This document shows, piece after piece, positions 54,201 through 64,000 of a stretch of DNA of 64,000 nucleotides. Position 1 is the stretch's first letter. Each line of letters begins with the position of its first letter. The stretch is from positions 22,176,365 through 22,240,364 of the forward strand of contig NC_092678.1 in the NCBI RefSeq assembly GCF_964355755.1, written 5' to 3'. The position numbers and the translations under genes are program-made. This DNA comes from Antedon mediterranea. Its lineage: Eukaryota > Echinodermata > Crinoidea > Comatulida > Antedonidae. Under the pieces are notes generated by a model. The model made no database searches. It was not told where the DNA came from and saw nothing but the letters and a program-made list of their open reading frames with translations.

Positions 54201-57200
54201 ATTATTGGTCAAACTACTCACGTTCTCTCAAAACCTGAATTTTACTTTTAGGTTACGTTCTTCATAATACTATTATAGGCCAATTGGGCCTACGTCATTT
54301 TGGAGTTAGTGTTTAATGTGGTATTTAAAAAACAACAAAGGAAATCAATTTTTTTTTTCTAGGCTTACCCAACCAAGAATGGTACAGTATTGGGCAACTC
54401 CAAATATGGAAAATCCAATGAAGACCTAATATCTACTGATAGTGATGACGTCACATATAAGATAAATGATGTTCCACCTTGGTACACAACTGTTCTCTTA
54501 GGATTACAGGTAAATGTTTTTTGTTATTAGGTGAACGAACTAAGGCCTGAAATTAGTTGTATTTTGGGTAGATTTTGGGAGAAAATAAGGATTATAATAT
54601 TGTTCTTTTTCAGCATTTTATGACCATGTTTGGAAGTTGTGTATCAATTCCATTAATTTTGGCACCAGCCCTTTGCATCGGCGACGACTTGGTAGCTACA
54701 AGTGAGATCATTGGTACCATCTTTTTTGTGTCTGGTCTTGTCACGATTCTGCAAACAACATTTGGCGTCAGGTATGTAAAGCTCTGTCTACACTATCAAA
54801 ATAGTTTGATAACAAAAAGTGTGATATGCCCAAATATGGTAGTGATATGACATCATCATGTCCATATGGGCACATTTTTTCGTAACATAAAGTTTGATAG
54901 TGTAAACAGAGCTTCAGAGACCAATAATACAGTGTTTTCAATGTCACAAGATAAATGGTTCTCAAAGTAAAAGAAAAAAAAGATCGTACTCTATTCTCTA
55001 TTTTAGAGAGAACAATGCCATCATAGTCCTGTATTTAAAAAAAAATGTACATTCATATATTTTTTTGGCAGGTTGCCAATAGTACAAGGAGGTACATTTG
55101 CATTTCTAACACCAACATTCGCCATATTGAGTCTTCAAGGGGACTGCCCTGCTCCACCACCACGTGAGTTTCAATTCAATTATAGTCCCACTGTATTTGT
55201 AATAATTTCGGTATAAGCCCAGTTGAGATAATGTTTGGATTTCAAATTGTTTATATAATTCTTTCTCTTTATTACAACATTTTGTGAATATTTGACTGAA
55301 TTTTCTTTGTTACATTTTCATGTTATAAGCAAATGCAACCGAAGCTCAACTAGATGAGGCTACGGAAGTTTGGCAAGTACGCATGCGTGAGGTAGGTAAC
55401 TCTACAGTTTTTTCATCGCTGAAAATGTAACAAAACTGGTAGCAAATAATATTGAGTGTCTAAACATTTAGTTTATTAATGATTCATTTTTCTACCTTTT
55501 GTCTTAGATACAAGGAGCTATAATAGTCGCCTCCATTTTTCAAGTCGTAATTGGATTTAGTGGAATAATGGGATTTGTACTGAAATACATCGGACCATTG
55601 GCTATAGCACCGACGATCGGTCTCGTAGGGCTTTCTTTATACGGAGCTGCAGCTTCGCGAGCTGGCGTACACTGGGGAATGTCTGTTTTGTAAGTAGGCC
55701 TATTCCACATTTACTACATAAAGATAAGATTATAAATGATTATAATGAAACAGAAAAGTTCAAAATATTCGTGACATTTTGAAGCGTATAAAAAGTGACA
55801 AAGATATACTATACTCTTTTTATAACTTGGTATTGATAGTGTAAGTTAATGGTGTTAAGTGGAAATGTCAGAAGTGTGAATTAAAGTATGGAGAACTACA
55901 AGGATGAAACTAATATGATAAAGTTAGCAATGACAACACAACATACATTATAATAACTATATAATCATTGTTTCTTATAGTACGATTTTCCTCGTTCTGC
56001 TGTTCTCGCAATATTTAAAGAACATGAATGTTCCCACTATTGGCTACAATTCCTCTGATGGCTGTCATGTGACTAAGTACCCATTTTTCAAGTTATTCCC
56101 TGTAAGTAATTTTATTATTATTTTACATGAATAGACTTGAAATTTTATTAGAGAATTGTCATGTGATGTAATGCTTACAGACTATATACTGTCTTCTTCC
56201 CTTCACAGATTATATTAGCTATTGTCATAGCGTGGATTTTCTCCGCCATTTTTACTGCAACTGACGTCTTTCCTACTAACTCGACTTCTTATGGGTACGG
56301 AGCACGAACGGATGTGAACACTGAGGTTTTAAATCAGGCACCTTGGTTTCGTTTCCCGTACCCAGGTTGGTAAAACGTGTTTTCTTCAATCGAAAATGTG
56401 GAGAATCTTAAAATTACTAGTAAAAATATTTGTATCCTTTTGTTCAGTTGCTTTTATAATTATTATAAATAAACAGATTGGTTTTAATGAATAAAACAAT
56501 ATTAAAAAGAGAGAAATTTTAACTGCTATTATTATGCAAACCTGTATTGAAATTATGGCCATGGTCTGGTGTATCATATTGAGTTTACCCGTGACAAGTA
56601 CTGTACTTAGTACGTTTTTAGACCATTGTAATTATCTACCTTTAACTAAAGTTATGGATTTAAAGTTGTATTGTATCATACAGTGCATGTTAAATATACT
56701 ATGAGGTAATTTGTACAATACAGTTCAGACAAAGAAAGACATTTCCTTCCTTTTTATGTTCTCTCTATATTTGTGTACAATAGCCTGATATTATTCTTTT
56801 CTAGGTCAGTGGGGTGCACCCGTGGTTACGGTAGCCGGTGTCTTTGGTATGCTGTCTGGAGTTTTAGCATCCATGGTCGAGTCTGTCGGTGATTACTATG
56901 CATGCGCTCGACTTTCTGGCGCGCCCCCTCCACCGGATCATGCAATAAACCGTGGAATTGGAATTGAAGGTATCGGGTGTATACTGGCTGGTTTGTGGGG
57001 TACTGGCAACGGAACAACGTCATACAGTGAGAATATTGGAGCTATTGGAATTACTAAGGTAAAGCCAATTTGGTTCAGACCTAAGATATTTCATAATTAA
57101 TCTAATCTAATCTAAACATATGGAAATTTAAATTGGTACTTGCTGAAACATATTTTCTGATAGTACAATAACAAACAAAACATATTTTGCGCAGGTTGGA

Positions 57201-58516
57201 AGTCGTCTGGTTGTACAAGTGGCGGGAATTATCATGATGTTACTTGGAGTATTTGGAAAGTTTGGAGCCCTTTTTGTGGCCTTGCCGGATCCGATCATCG
57301 GTGGCGTATTTTGTGTAATGTTTGGTAAGGTTTTATAAAATACTAATAAAATAACAATAATGAAAATTGAATACTGTGACGTCAGCAATGGGTATCGTCT
57401 GCACAATATGACGTCATTTGTTTCAATTTCAGGAATGGTAACCGGCGTTGGTTTGTCGAATCTTCAGTTCGCCAACATGAACTCTTCAAGGAATATCTTC
57501 ATTATTGGATTCTCTTTGTTGATGGGCCTTGCCCTTCCATGGTGGTTTGCTGATAATCCAGGAATTATTCAAACAGGTAAATTTTATATATTTTATATTT
57601 TTATTTTACCATTATTATTAAAAGAAAGATCTGCAAGTCTGATAAATACATATTTTTAAAATAGTAAAGCGTAATCGTTTTACTGTAAGTCACCAAAAGC
57701 AACAAGCAAGTTCAAAACGTTTTTAAAAAGAACAACAGAGCATTTACACCGCTCCTTTTGATCTCCAGCACTTTGAAGCTCCCATATGAGATATCAAAGG
57801 AGTTCCAAGCCAAAAAGGCATGTCTATCCTATTCTTAAAGCGCTGCCACAAAGCTACTAAGTTATTTTTTTGTTTTATCATTATTAGGTGTTGATGAATT
57901 GGACCAGATTATAACGGTCTTACTAAGTACGAGTATGTTTGTTGGCGGTTTCATAGGATTTCTGTTGGACAACACAATTCCAGGTAAACACATTTTCATA
58001 TCAGACAAAATTCTGTAAATAACCAAATATAAATGCATTGGTCATTATTTTTATGCTCTGTATTATTTGAAATAAACGTTTGTTAAATTTGAATTACATT
58101 ACACAGTTTTTTTTTTATTGTACGGACAGGAACCGACGAAGAGCGTGGGCTAACAAAATGGCGTCGTACTCTATCAAAAGAGATTGACTCCAGTAGTGTG
58201 GATGATGATGACGAGTCCGTGAAGACGTATGACATGCCAATTGGCATGAAATTCATCCGAAGCAGAAGCTTTTTCTCATATCTGCCATTCTGTCCCACAT
58301 TCCCTGCTCCTGCTTATAGATCTGCTACTGAAGACGGTGGTAAGAAGACCTCAATAAAATAAACACAAAAATATTTGAAAGGAAGATAACTATTTACACT
58401 TTGACTCTGAAAAAATGGATATAACAGTCTAGTAGTGTTGCGATTGTAAAATGCTGATTTTTTGTTTGTTTTTTATTCTAGTACAAGGCGAGTTAAGTGT
58501 GGATACGAGGCTGTAA
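51236..58516 (+). CDS. SLC23A-like: SLC23 family transporter, copy B (likely nucleobase type)
   Basis: Fourteen exons: 51236-51307, 54363-54509, 54614-54771, 55072-55163, 55330-55391, 55508-55689, 55981-56101, 56209-56365, 56805-57058, 57195-57324, 57433-57576, 57888-57983, 58130-58339, 58482-58516. They join in phase to 619 aa. It has the same multi-pass NAT architecture as copy A, with QHFMTMFGS at the exon 2/3 junction, [19 protein letters not shown] and E406-N-x-G-x4-T-K415. The N-terminus (1-73) and the C-terminal tail are the parts that differ most from copy A, which suggests different sorting or regulation. Exons 3-12 are equal in length between the copies (158, 92, 62, 182, 121, 157, 254, 130, 144, 96). 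Introns are unrelated except for shared MITE families. This is a head-to-tail duplication. Substrate class is inferred from one motif residue; ascorbate cannot be excluded. Confidence 0.93.
51523..51709. mobile_element. MITE-A copy (CCAAT subfamily, full length)
   Basis: TTAAACGTGGTTCCCACTAG at the left and CTAGTGGGAACCAAGCTTAA at the right, with TTAA at both edges. The core TTGACCAATCACAAGCG is opposed to CGCTTGTCATTGGTTAA. It lies in SLC23-B intron 1. Confidence 0.9.
52265..52405 (+). mobile_element. Dispersed retroelement fragment with GGCGCTATATAAG tail
   Basis: CATATGGGAGCTTCAAAGTG and GGAGCGGTGTAAATAG recur in reverse orientation at 57743-57789. The 3' part ends TTAGGCGCTATATAAG followed by TTATTACCATTATTA, a retroelement-type 3' tail. 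A (TTA)n stretch lies at 52165-52185. Confidence 0.65.
52931..53142. mobile_element. MITE-A copy (long subfamily)
   Basis: TAAAGCGTGGTTCCCACTAG at the left and GCTAGTGGGAACCAAGCTTT at the right. The core has TTTCACGCAGGCGGGGGAAA. It lies in SLC23-B intron 1. Confidence 0.9.
53920..53967. repeat. Perfect 15-bp inverted repeat
   Basis: CATAGAGATATTATA (53920-53934) is inverted as TATAATATCTCTATG (53953-53967). A second nested palindrome TATAGTGAACTATA is at 53931-53944. It lies in SLC23-B intron 1. The rest of this intron (53.2-54.36 kb) is AT-rich without other recognisable elements. Confidence 0.9.
54776..54915. mobile_element. MITE-B copy abutting a splice donor
   Basis: TAAAGCTCTGTCTACACTAT starts 4 nt after the exon 3/intron boundary of SLC23-B (AG|GTATGTAAAGCTC). 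The right end is GATAGTGTAAACAGAGCTT. The donor hexamer GTATGT overlaps the junction with the element. Confidence 0.9.
57743..57789 (-). mobile_element. Reverse-oriented fragment matching 52265-52312
   Basis: TTTACACCGCTCC and CTCCAGCACTTTGAAGCTCC then CATATG. This is the reverse complement of part of the element at 52.3 kb, with a few differences. It lies in SLC23-B intron 11. Confidence 0.75.
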
Positions 58517-59090
58517 AAGGTTTCCATATTGGAATGGTTGTTACAAAAAACTAATCGTTACGGAAATTTCGCATTTTAATGGAGACAATGGAGACCCATT
58601 ACAGATCTTCCACACCTGTATAATGGTGGAGACCAGTATCCATGGCAGATGGAGATTACATCGTACATACTACAGATATAGAACAATGCTATGGACCGTT
58701 GATATAACTTTCACTCGTGATTTTAAGTACTTCAATACTATATTTATATATATTTATTTTTTAAGGTGTATTTTTCTATTTATATCTGCCTGTAAAGATA
58801 TTTTAAACTTCGTAAGATAAGAAAAGCCGAGTGGTTCAAATATAATTACCAATTATTTTAATTAAGAATTGTTGAACTGATAAAAAAAAAACCGTGATTG
58901 AACGACGTGAAGGTTTTTACATAGGCCTATATTAGTTTCAACATCAACATCACGTGGTACCAAGTTATATACTGAAACACTAAGCCACTTAGAGGGTAAA
59001 ATGTTCTCAACATTTCCAAAAAAAAAATATCTGTACATTTTAAGTATTCATTCGTTATGTTTCGTTTATTTATTTGATCAGTAAAATATC

Positions 59091-59096
59091 AATAAA
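59091..59096 (+). promoter_or_regulatory. Candidate poly(A) signal of SLC23-B
   Basis: AATAAA about 575 bp after the stop codon. Another AATAAA-like motif is near 59240. Confidence 0.45.
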
Positions 59097-59605
59097 GTAC
59101 AATATACAATAATATACTTTCGACAAGAGATGGGAAATGTTGTGCAGGGCAGCTTAAGCCGAAACACATCGCTAATTAGGAAAACAATTAATTTCTAAGA
59201 TTTATACAATATTCATTTGATTCAAACAAAATATAATATAAATAAAGACTAGTAATGATTTTATTGAAACTTCAATTTTCTAGTCCTGATAAAAAAAAGT
59301 TTTCTGATTGCAGAGGGCGGTATATAGATATTAGCATGAATTACCTCATGAAATAATGGAATATTCCAGATATTTACTTTTTATTGTCAGTAAATATAAT
59401 TGCGCCTAAATTGATACATTTCTATCATTTTGTGCAATTAATTTATATTTTTTAACTTTTGTATTTTAAATAAAATGATTTTGTATTTGTCTATGTATAG
59501 ATATTGATTTATTGATATGATTTTGTATTATTCTTTCGATATTAAACACGGAACTATTTTTATTTGCGCAAGAACAAAAGGGATGGTCCTTTGTCCTAAA
59601 AACAC

Positions 59606-59616
59606 GGCCATCTTGG
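59606..59616 (-). promoter_or_regulatory. YY1-like site in the GDI promoter
   Basis: GGCCATCTTGG reads CCAAGATGGCC on the minus strand, matching the CAAGATGGC core bound by YY1 in many TATA-less housekeeping promoters. It lies 88 bp upstream of the GDI start codon, with no TATA box, which fits a broadly expressed gene. Confidence 0.5.
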
Positions 59617-59703
59617 TTCAGACCTGGGAAAAGCCTGCGGTGCATATAAAAAATAACATTATTATCGATAAATTTTAATCAGTTTTTCTTATAAAATCAC
59701 AAA

Positions 59704-62700
59704 ATGGATGAAGAATATGATGTTATTGTTCTTGGTACAGGTCTCAAGGTAATTATATGGATGATTATAATGTAATTTAATAGTTATTATCGAACAATTC
59801 TGAAAAGAAAGTCAGGCCCACTCGTTCTGTGTGAATCCTGACGTACCAACACACCCTACCTCCACCGGCCGGCGGCGGAGGTGGCCGGTGGAGGTATGTT
59901 CCTCCCACCACCTACGCATACATACGGTTATCCTGCCCTATAAGATCTTCTCGCACGTTAATTATTAAGTTTTAATGGCATCACAATTGTCGTATTCGAG
60001 TGTACCGTTGGGTAGTTTTTCCGTTGAGTACTTAACGGAGTATTTTGAGCGTTGAGATTGTTCTTAACGAAAAAGCTTTCATTGTCAACGTTTTCTATTC
60101 GAATGACTTTCTGTTGAGCACAAATTTACAATTCGAATACAAAAAGTACTCAACGAATCTTTACGTTGACAACGAAAGTTCCCAATCAAATACGACAAAT
60201 GATGGACTGTGTGTGTTTATTTTTTGTGGTGATGATATGACTTCTCTGAATCCCAGTTCAGTTAGTGGTGGTGGTACTGGTAGGCCAACAACAACAAAAA
60301 AGGCTGTAATTTTATACTGATGGGCTACGTTTTTATATGCCTAAATAGCTAGTAGTAAGCCTAGTAATCAGTTCAGTAGTACGTGCATTATTTCCATGCG
60401 TGCTATCTAGGCTTTGGCATAGTGAATAGTGTAGTAAGTTATATTAATATGATAATTAACGATGCAGAGTCCAAACTGTATAGTTTCTGGAAGCAACTAT
60501 TACATTCCTAGGCCTAGATTATAAGTTTATTTAAACATTTTGTTTCAGGAATGCATTCTAAGTGGACTGTTGTCTGTGAAGGGCAAGAAGGTATTGCATG
60601 TTGACAGAAATAGCTATTATGGAGGAAGTAGTGCATCCATTACGCCACTTGATCAGGTGAGCAAATAAATGATAATACACAATTATTGGTACTGCTAATT
60701 TCCAACATTTTTCTCTTCACTTTAAAATGTCAATAGTTGCAATTTGCAATCACATAGATCATAACTACAAACACTTTATTATGTCTATTGAAATTAAAAT
60801 CTTTTAAATTTATCCTTATTGAATTTAGTTGTTTACACATTTCGGAAAGGAAGCGCCATCCAAGATGGAAACATATGGCCGACCAAGAGATTGGAACGTA
60901 GATATTATTCCAAAGTTCCTAATGGCAAGTGGTAAGAAATAACACAAATTAAAAATTATTTTCTATTAGCGCAAAGCATACAATTTGTGGGTTGTAACCA
61001 GTGCATTGAAAATATTTGTATTTATTTATTTGGTATATAAAAATAATTACAAAACGACAGTCAAGGACTGAATTGAATTCAATTCAATTCAAAATTCTTT
61101 AATCATCCCACACGGGGCAATTCAAATAAAAATTGCATTACAAATGACTAAAAATTTGTTAAAATTGCTATAAAAATAGAAACATCTTATTAAAATTAAA
61201 TATCGAACCATAAAGTTAAAAAAATACATGAATAAAAAACCTTAAAACATTCACTTATTACATTATTACATTATATTATTTTCGATGTATAAAAATAAAT
61301 ACAATTTAACCTCTTTGGAACAGTCTATTTTGTGCCTAGCTTACCTCGATAAACCAACAATAGCCCATGCTCTTCAGAGGGCTTAGATATAAAAATTAAA
61401 AGTTCCTGGACCATAATTGACTAGTCCGCAAACAGGAACAAGTGGCAGTACATGTTTTAACACTATGACCCCTTATTCAGTGAATACTTTGTTTACATTA
61501 CACATTCATTTTTATCAAAAGTACACTTTAAACAATTCTATATGAATTGCTTGTAATAAAACAATTCTTAATTGTCTTAGGTGAATTGGTGCAAATTCTG
61601 ATAATGTCCGGTGTAACCAGGTATCTAGAATTCAAGTCAGTTGAAGGAAGCTATGTGTACAAAGGAGGCAAAATACACAAGGTGCCAGCTGACGAAAAAG
61701 AGGCTCTGACATCAAGTAAGTCAGCTATTTGTATTCAACGTATTTAATAATTATCCACAGAGCAGTGCCTACAAAGTTCATCATGTATTGTATGTATTGT
61801 ACACTGGACCAAGACTTTTAGGTCTCATCTGAAGGATGAGGCAATGACAATAATGAAGCATCACTCTCACCTTTAAAATTACAAACAAAGCAGCTTTTTA
61901 ATCCATGTCATTACTTGGCAAAATAGAATTTTTCCAAGTATAGTACTTGCTTTGTTCATTAGCATGATAGCGCCTACAATTTTCAAGTTATCATTCTGAA
62001 TATTTTAGTGTAAATAGGTATACCTACAGAACATTCCTCAATTCAAGAAAATCGGTTTATTAATAACTTCAAAAATAAAAAAAAAGATGAACTGAAATAT
62101 CATGCGCCCTCTGTGGCAATATTTTTCCAAGTACTTCACTCAGTTTTTGAGTGTTTTCATCATTCATTTAATTGTCGATACTGTTTTTTCTCAGGTTTGA
62201 TGGGTTTATTGGAGAAAAGACGATTTAAAAATTTCCTGAATTTTGCTTACAATTTTGAAGAGGGTGATGATGCAGAAAAAAAATCATTACCCAAGAATCT
62301 GACCACGGCTAGTACGATGGAACAGTGTTACAGTGCATTCGGTCTGGATAAAAACACCATGGACTTCACTGGACATGCTATAGCGTTGTATCGTGATGAC
62401 GAGTAAGTTGAATAGAGTCACCATATGCATCACTGATTTCTTTTATAGTATTCTACAGGCATGGATGGATGATATCAATCATGCCCAGAGTCAATATTTG
62501 GCGTGTTGGCTATTGGCAGAGTTGACTGCATATAATTCATTCATTACTATTGCTTTATATTGCATACTGAACTAGATAGTGGTCAGCCGTGTCGATAGGG
62601 AGTTTGACATTAGATTCACTGTCAACTGTACCAATAGAAAAAACAAATTTATATGAACAGTTGACAATGCTGATGTAAATTATTATCACTTTTATTTCTA

Positions 62701-64000
62701 ACTGTCTAAAAGAGGAGTTGATGCCATAATTTAATTTTATTTTTTAGTAATCTAAAAACGTTAATGCCATAAACAATTTCATTACATCATTTATGACGTT
62801 TGCTACAATTATTATCATTTTTTTTTCTTTGTAGCTATCTAAGCAAGCCACTACCAGAAACGCTAAAGAGAATCAAGTTATACAGTGAGTCACTAACCCG
62901 GTATGGCAAGTCTCCCTACCTTTATCCTCTGTATGGTCTAGGGGAGCTACCTCAAGGTTTTGCAAGGTAAGAATCAAAAGCTATGTTCTTTGATAAACCT
63001 TTTTTTAAAGGCTCGTCCGTCACAAGATATTTTTTTTTTAACTTCAACCTCTGACCTCATATCATTTTGTTATTGCCTCTGTATGCTATTATCTGTATGT
63101 CAGAGTATGTAAATAAATGATATGAAATTTGAAACATTAGAAAATTGTTAGTAAATGGATAATTTTCCACGTATTTGTTTTTCAGACTTTCCGCTATTTA
63201 TGGTGGAACTTATATGCTAAACAAACCAATAGAGAACATAGAATACGACCAAGATGGCACGGTCATTGGAGTGAAATCGGAAGGAGAGACGGCCAAAACA
63301 AAATGCGTTGTAGCTGACCCATCGTACTTTACGGATAAGGTCAAGAAAGTTGGAAAGGTCGTCCGCTGCATCTGTTTGCTGAAAGAACCAATTCCAAACA
63401 CCAAGGACTCGACTGCTTGCCAGCTCATCATACCACAGAATCAAGTAGGAAGAAAATCAGGTAAAATAGACTAATCACTACGGCCTTGCGATTTAATAAC
63501 CTCACCTAACATTTCCATAGTTCAATAGTAGCATATGTAGAATCTTCATACTTGGGATACGGCGGGGATTCTATGAGAAATGGCTGATTGAAATATCATA
63601 AGAATATTGCCACTTCCAAATATCTGTAAAGTGTCTTTTAATCTCATCAAGCAGTTTCAGAGCCCTTTGTAAACAATTTCATTTAAAAACCTTTGTCTTT
63701 AGCTCTATTTACACTATCAAACTAGTTTGACAAAAATAGTGTGATGTGCCGAAATATGGTGGTGATATGACATCATCATGTCCATATATGGGCTCATCAC
63801 ATTTTGTTGTCAAATAAAGTTTGATATTTATAGACAGAGCTTTGTGGTTATGTTTAGACATTTTACAAATTTGTTTACAGATATTTACGTGTGCTGCGTT
63901 TCAAGTGCTCATAATGTAGCGGCCAAGGGTTTCTATATTGCTATTGTATCCACAACCGTTGAAACCGAAAATCCCGAGGCAGAGATTAAGCCAGGCTTGG
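59704..64000 (+). CDS. GDI: Rab GDP dissociation inhibitor (5' part; runs off the window)
   Basis: Eight exons are visible: 59704-59748, 60549-60656, 60829-60931, 61581-61715, 62195-62402, 62835-62966, 63186-63460, 63881-64000 (continues). They encode about 375 residues of a protein normally near 445. GDI extracts GDP-bound, prenylated Rab GTPases from membranes and recycles them in the cytosol. The N-terminus [14 protein letters not shown] is the dinucleotide-fold-like start of the GDI/REP family. [54 protein letters not shown] and [20 protein letters not shown] are hallmark blocks. The last two regions include the Rab-binding platform and the NQVGRKSD segment. No frame damage is seen. The C-terminal effector region lies outside the window. 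Confidence 0.96.
59857..59896. repeat. GC-rich 14-bp inverted repeat
   Basis: TACCTCCACCGGCC (59857-59870) is inverted as GGCCGGTGGAGGTA (59883-59896) around a GC-rich 12-nt loop. It lies in GDI intron 1, 108 bp after the donor, and is an isolated GC island in AT-rich sequence. Confidence 0.88.
59897..60548. other. Rest of GDI intron 1
   Basis: It contains a 91-codon open frame (60045-60320) with no recognisable domain. The CCGTTGAG/TTAACGG-like motifs near 60010-60070 repeat weakly. I see no evidence for an exon. Confidence 0.4.
61070..61340 (-). mobile_element. 3' end remnant of a microsatellite-tailed retroelement
   Basis: Four TTCAA-type units precede AAAATTCTTTAATCATCCC and ACACGGGGCAATT. 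On the minus strand this reads as a retroelement 3' end with a TTGAA tandem tail. It lies in GDI intron 3. It resembles the block at 2.49 kb in layout but not in sequence detail. Confidence 0.45.
63699..63843. mobile_element. MITE-B copy
   Basis: TTAGCTCTATTTACACTATC at the left, CCATATATGG at 63782-63791, and TTTGATATTTATAGACAGAGC at the right. It ends 37 bp before GDI exon 8. Confidence 0.85.

Larger units (their letters stand above)
58517..59703. other. SLC23-B 3' region and Rab GDI upstream region
   Basis: Mostly AT-rich. The first 600 bp probably form the 3'UTR of SLC23-B, ending near the AATAAA listed next. The last 150 bp contain a YY1-like site and should hold the GDI promoter and 5'UTR. 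No MITE copies were seen here. Confidence 0.55.

Noticed and set aside
60045-60320. 91-codon frame in GDI intron 1
   Set aside because: No domain, no fitting splice sites, and GDI exons 1 and 2 join in phase without it.

Overview
The window is AT-rich, intron-rich animal DNA. All four protein-coding genes lie on the + strand and have GT-AG introns. The gene content suggests a deuterostome invertebrate, most likely an echinoderm: a C4-like short-chain collagen, a PTP-PEST type phosphatase, a tandem pair of SLC23 transporters, and Rab GDI. That assignment is an inference, not something the sequence proves.

Layout. 1-5575: intergenic, repeat-rich. 5576-20069: a predicted type II membrane collagen of 5 exons (418 aa) with a C4-type C-terminal domain and a 10.4 kb first intron full of repeats. 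22007-36251: a non-receptor tyrosine phosphatase of the PTPN12/18/22 class (17 exons, 920 aa), with a 2.7 kb minisatellite of 35-bp units in intron 3. 38122-49851 and 51236-58516: two tandem SLC23 (nucleobase/ascorbate transporter) genes, each with 14 exons in matching phases. A dead, 5'-truncated LINE sits in intron 1 of the first. 59704-64000: the first eight exons of Rab GDI, which runs off the right edge.

The four genes show no sign of being one pathway. The two transporters are clear paralogues. Both carry E-N at the start of the NAT signature, which argues for nucleobase rather than ascorbate transport. Two short exon stretches are about 98% identical between them while neighbouring coding sequence is about 75% identical, which looks like recent gene conversion.

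Most non-coding structure comes from short inverted-repeat elements. MITE-A has ends like GCGTGGTTCCCACTAG and carries CCAAT boxes in one subfamily. MITE-B has ends like CTCTGTCTACACTATC and often carries a perfect CArG box at its centre. A third type has TATTAAGGGGACAC ends, and a fourth has ends containing TTGTCCCTT. Several copies contain tandem arrays, sit within a few bases of splice donors, or are interrupted by other elements. The palindromic octamer TAGGCCTA occurs at least 20 times but is absent from about 22.2 to 44.3 kb. No RNA gene other than tRNA-like SINE heads, and no CRISPR array, was found.
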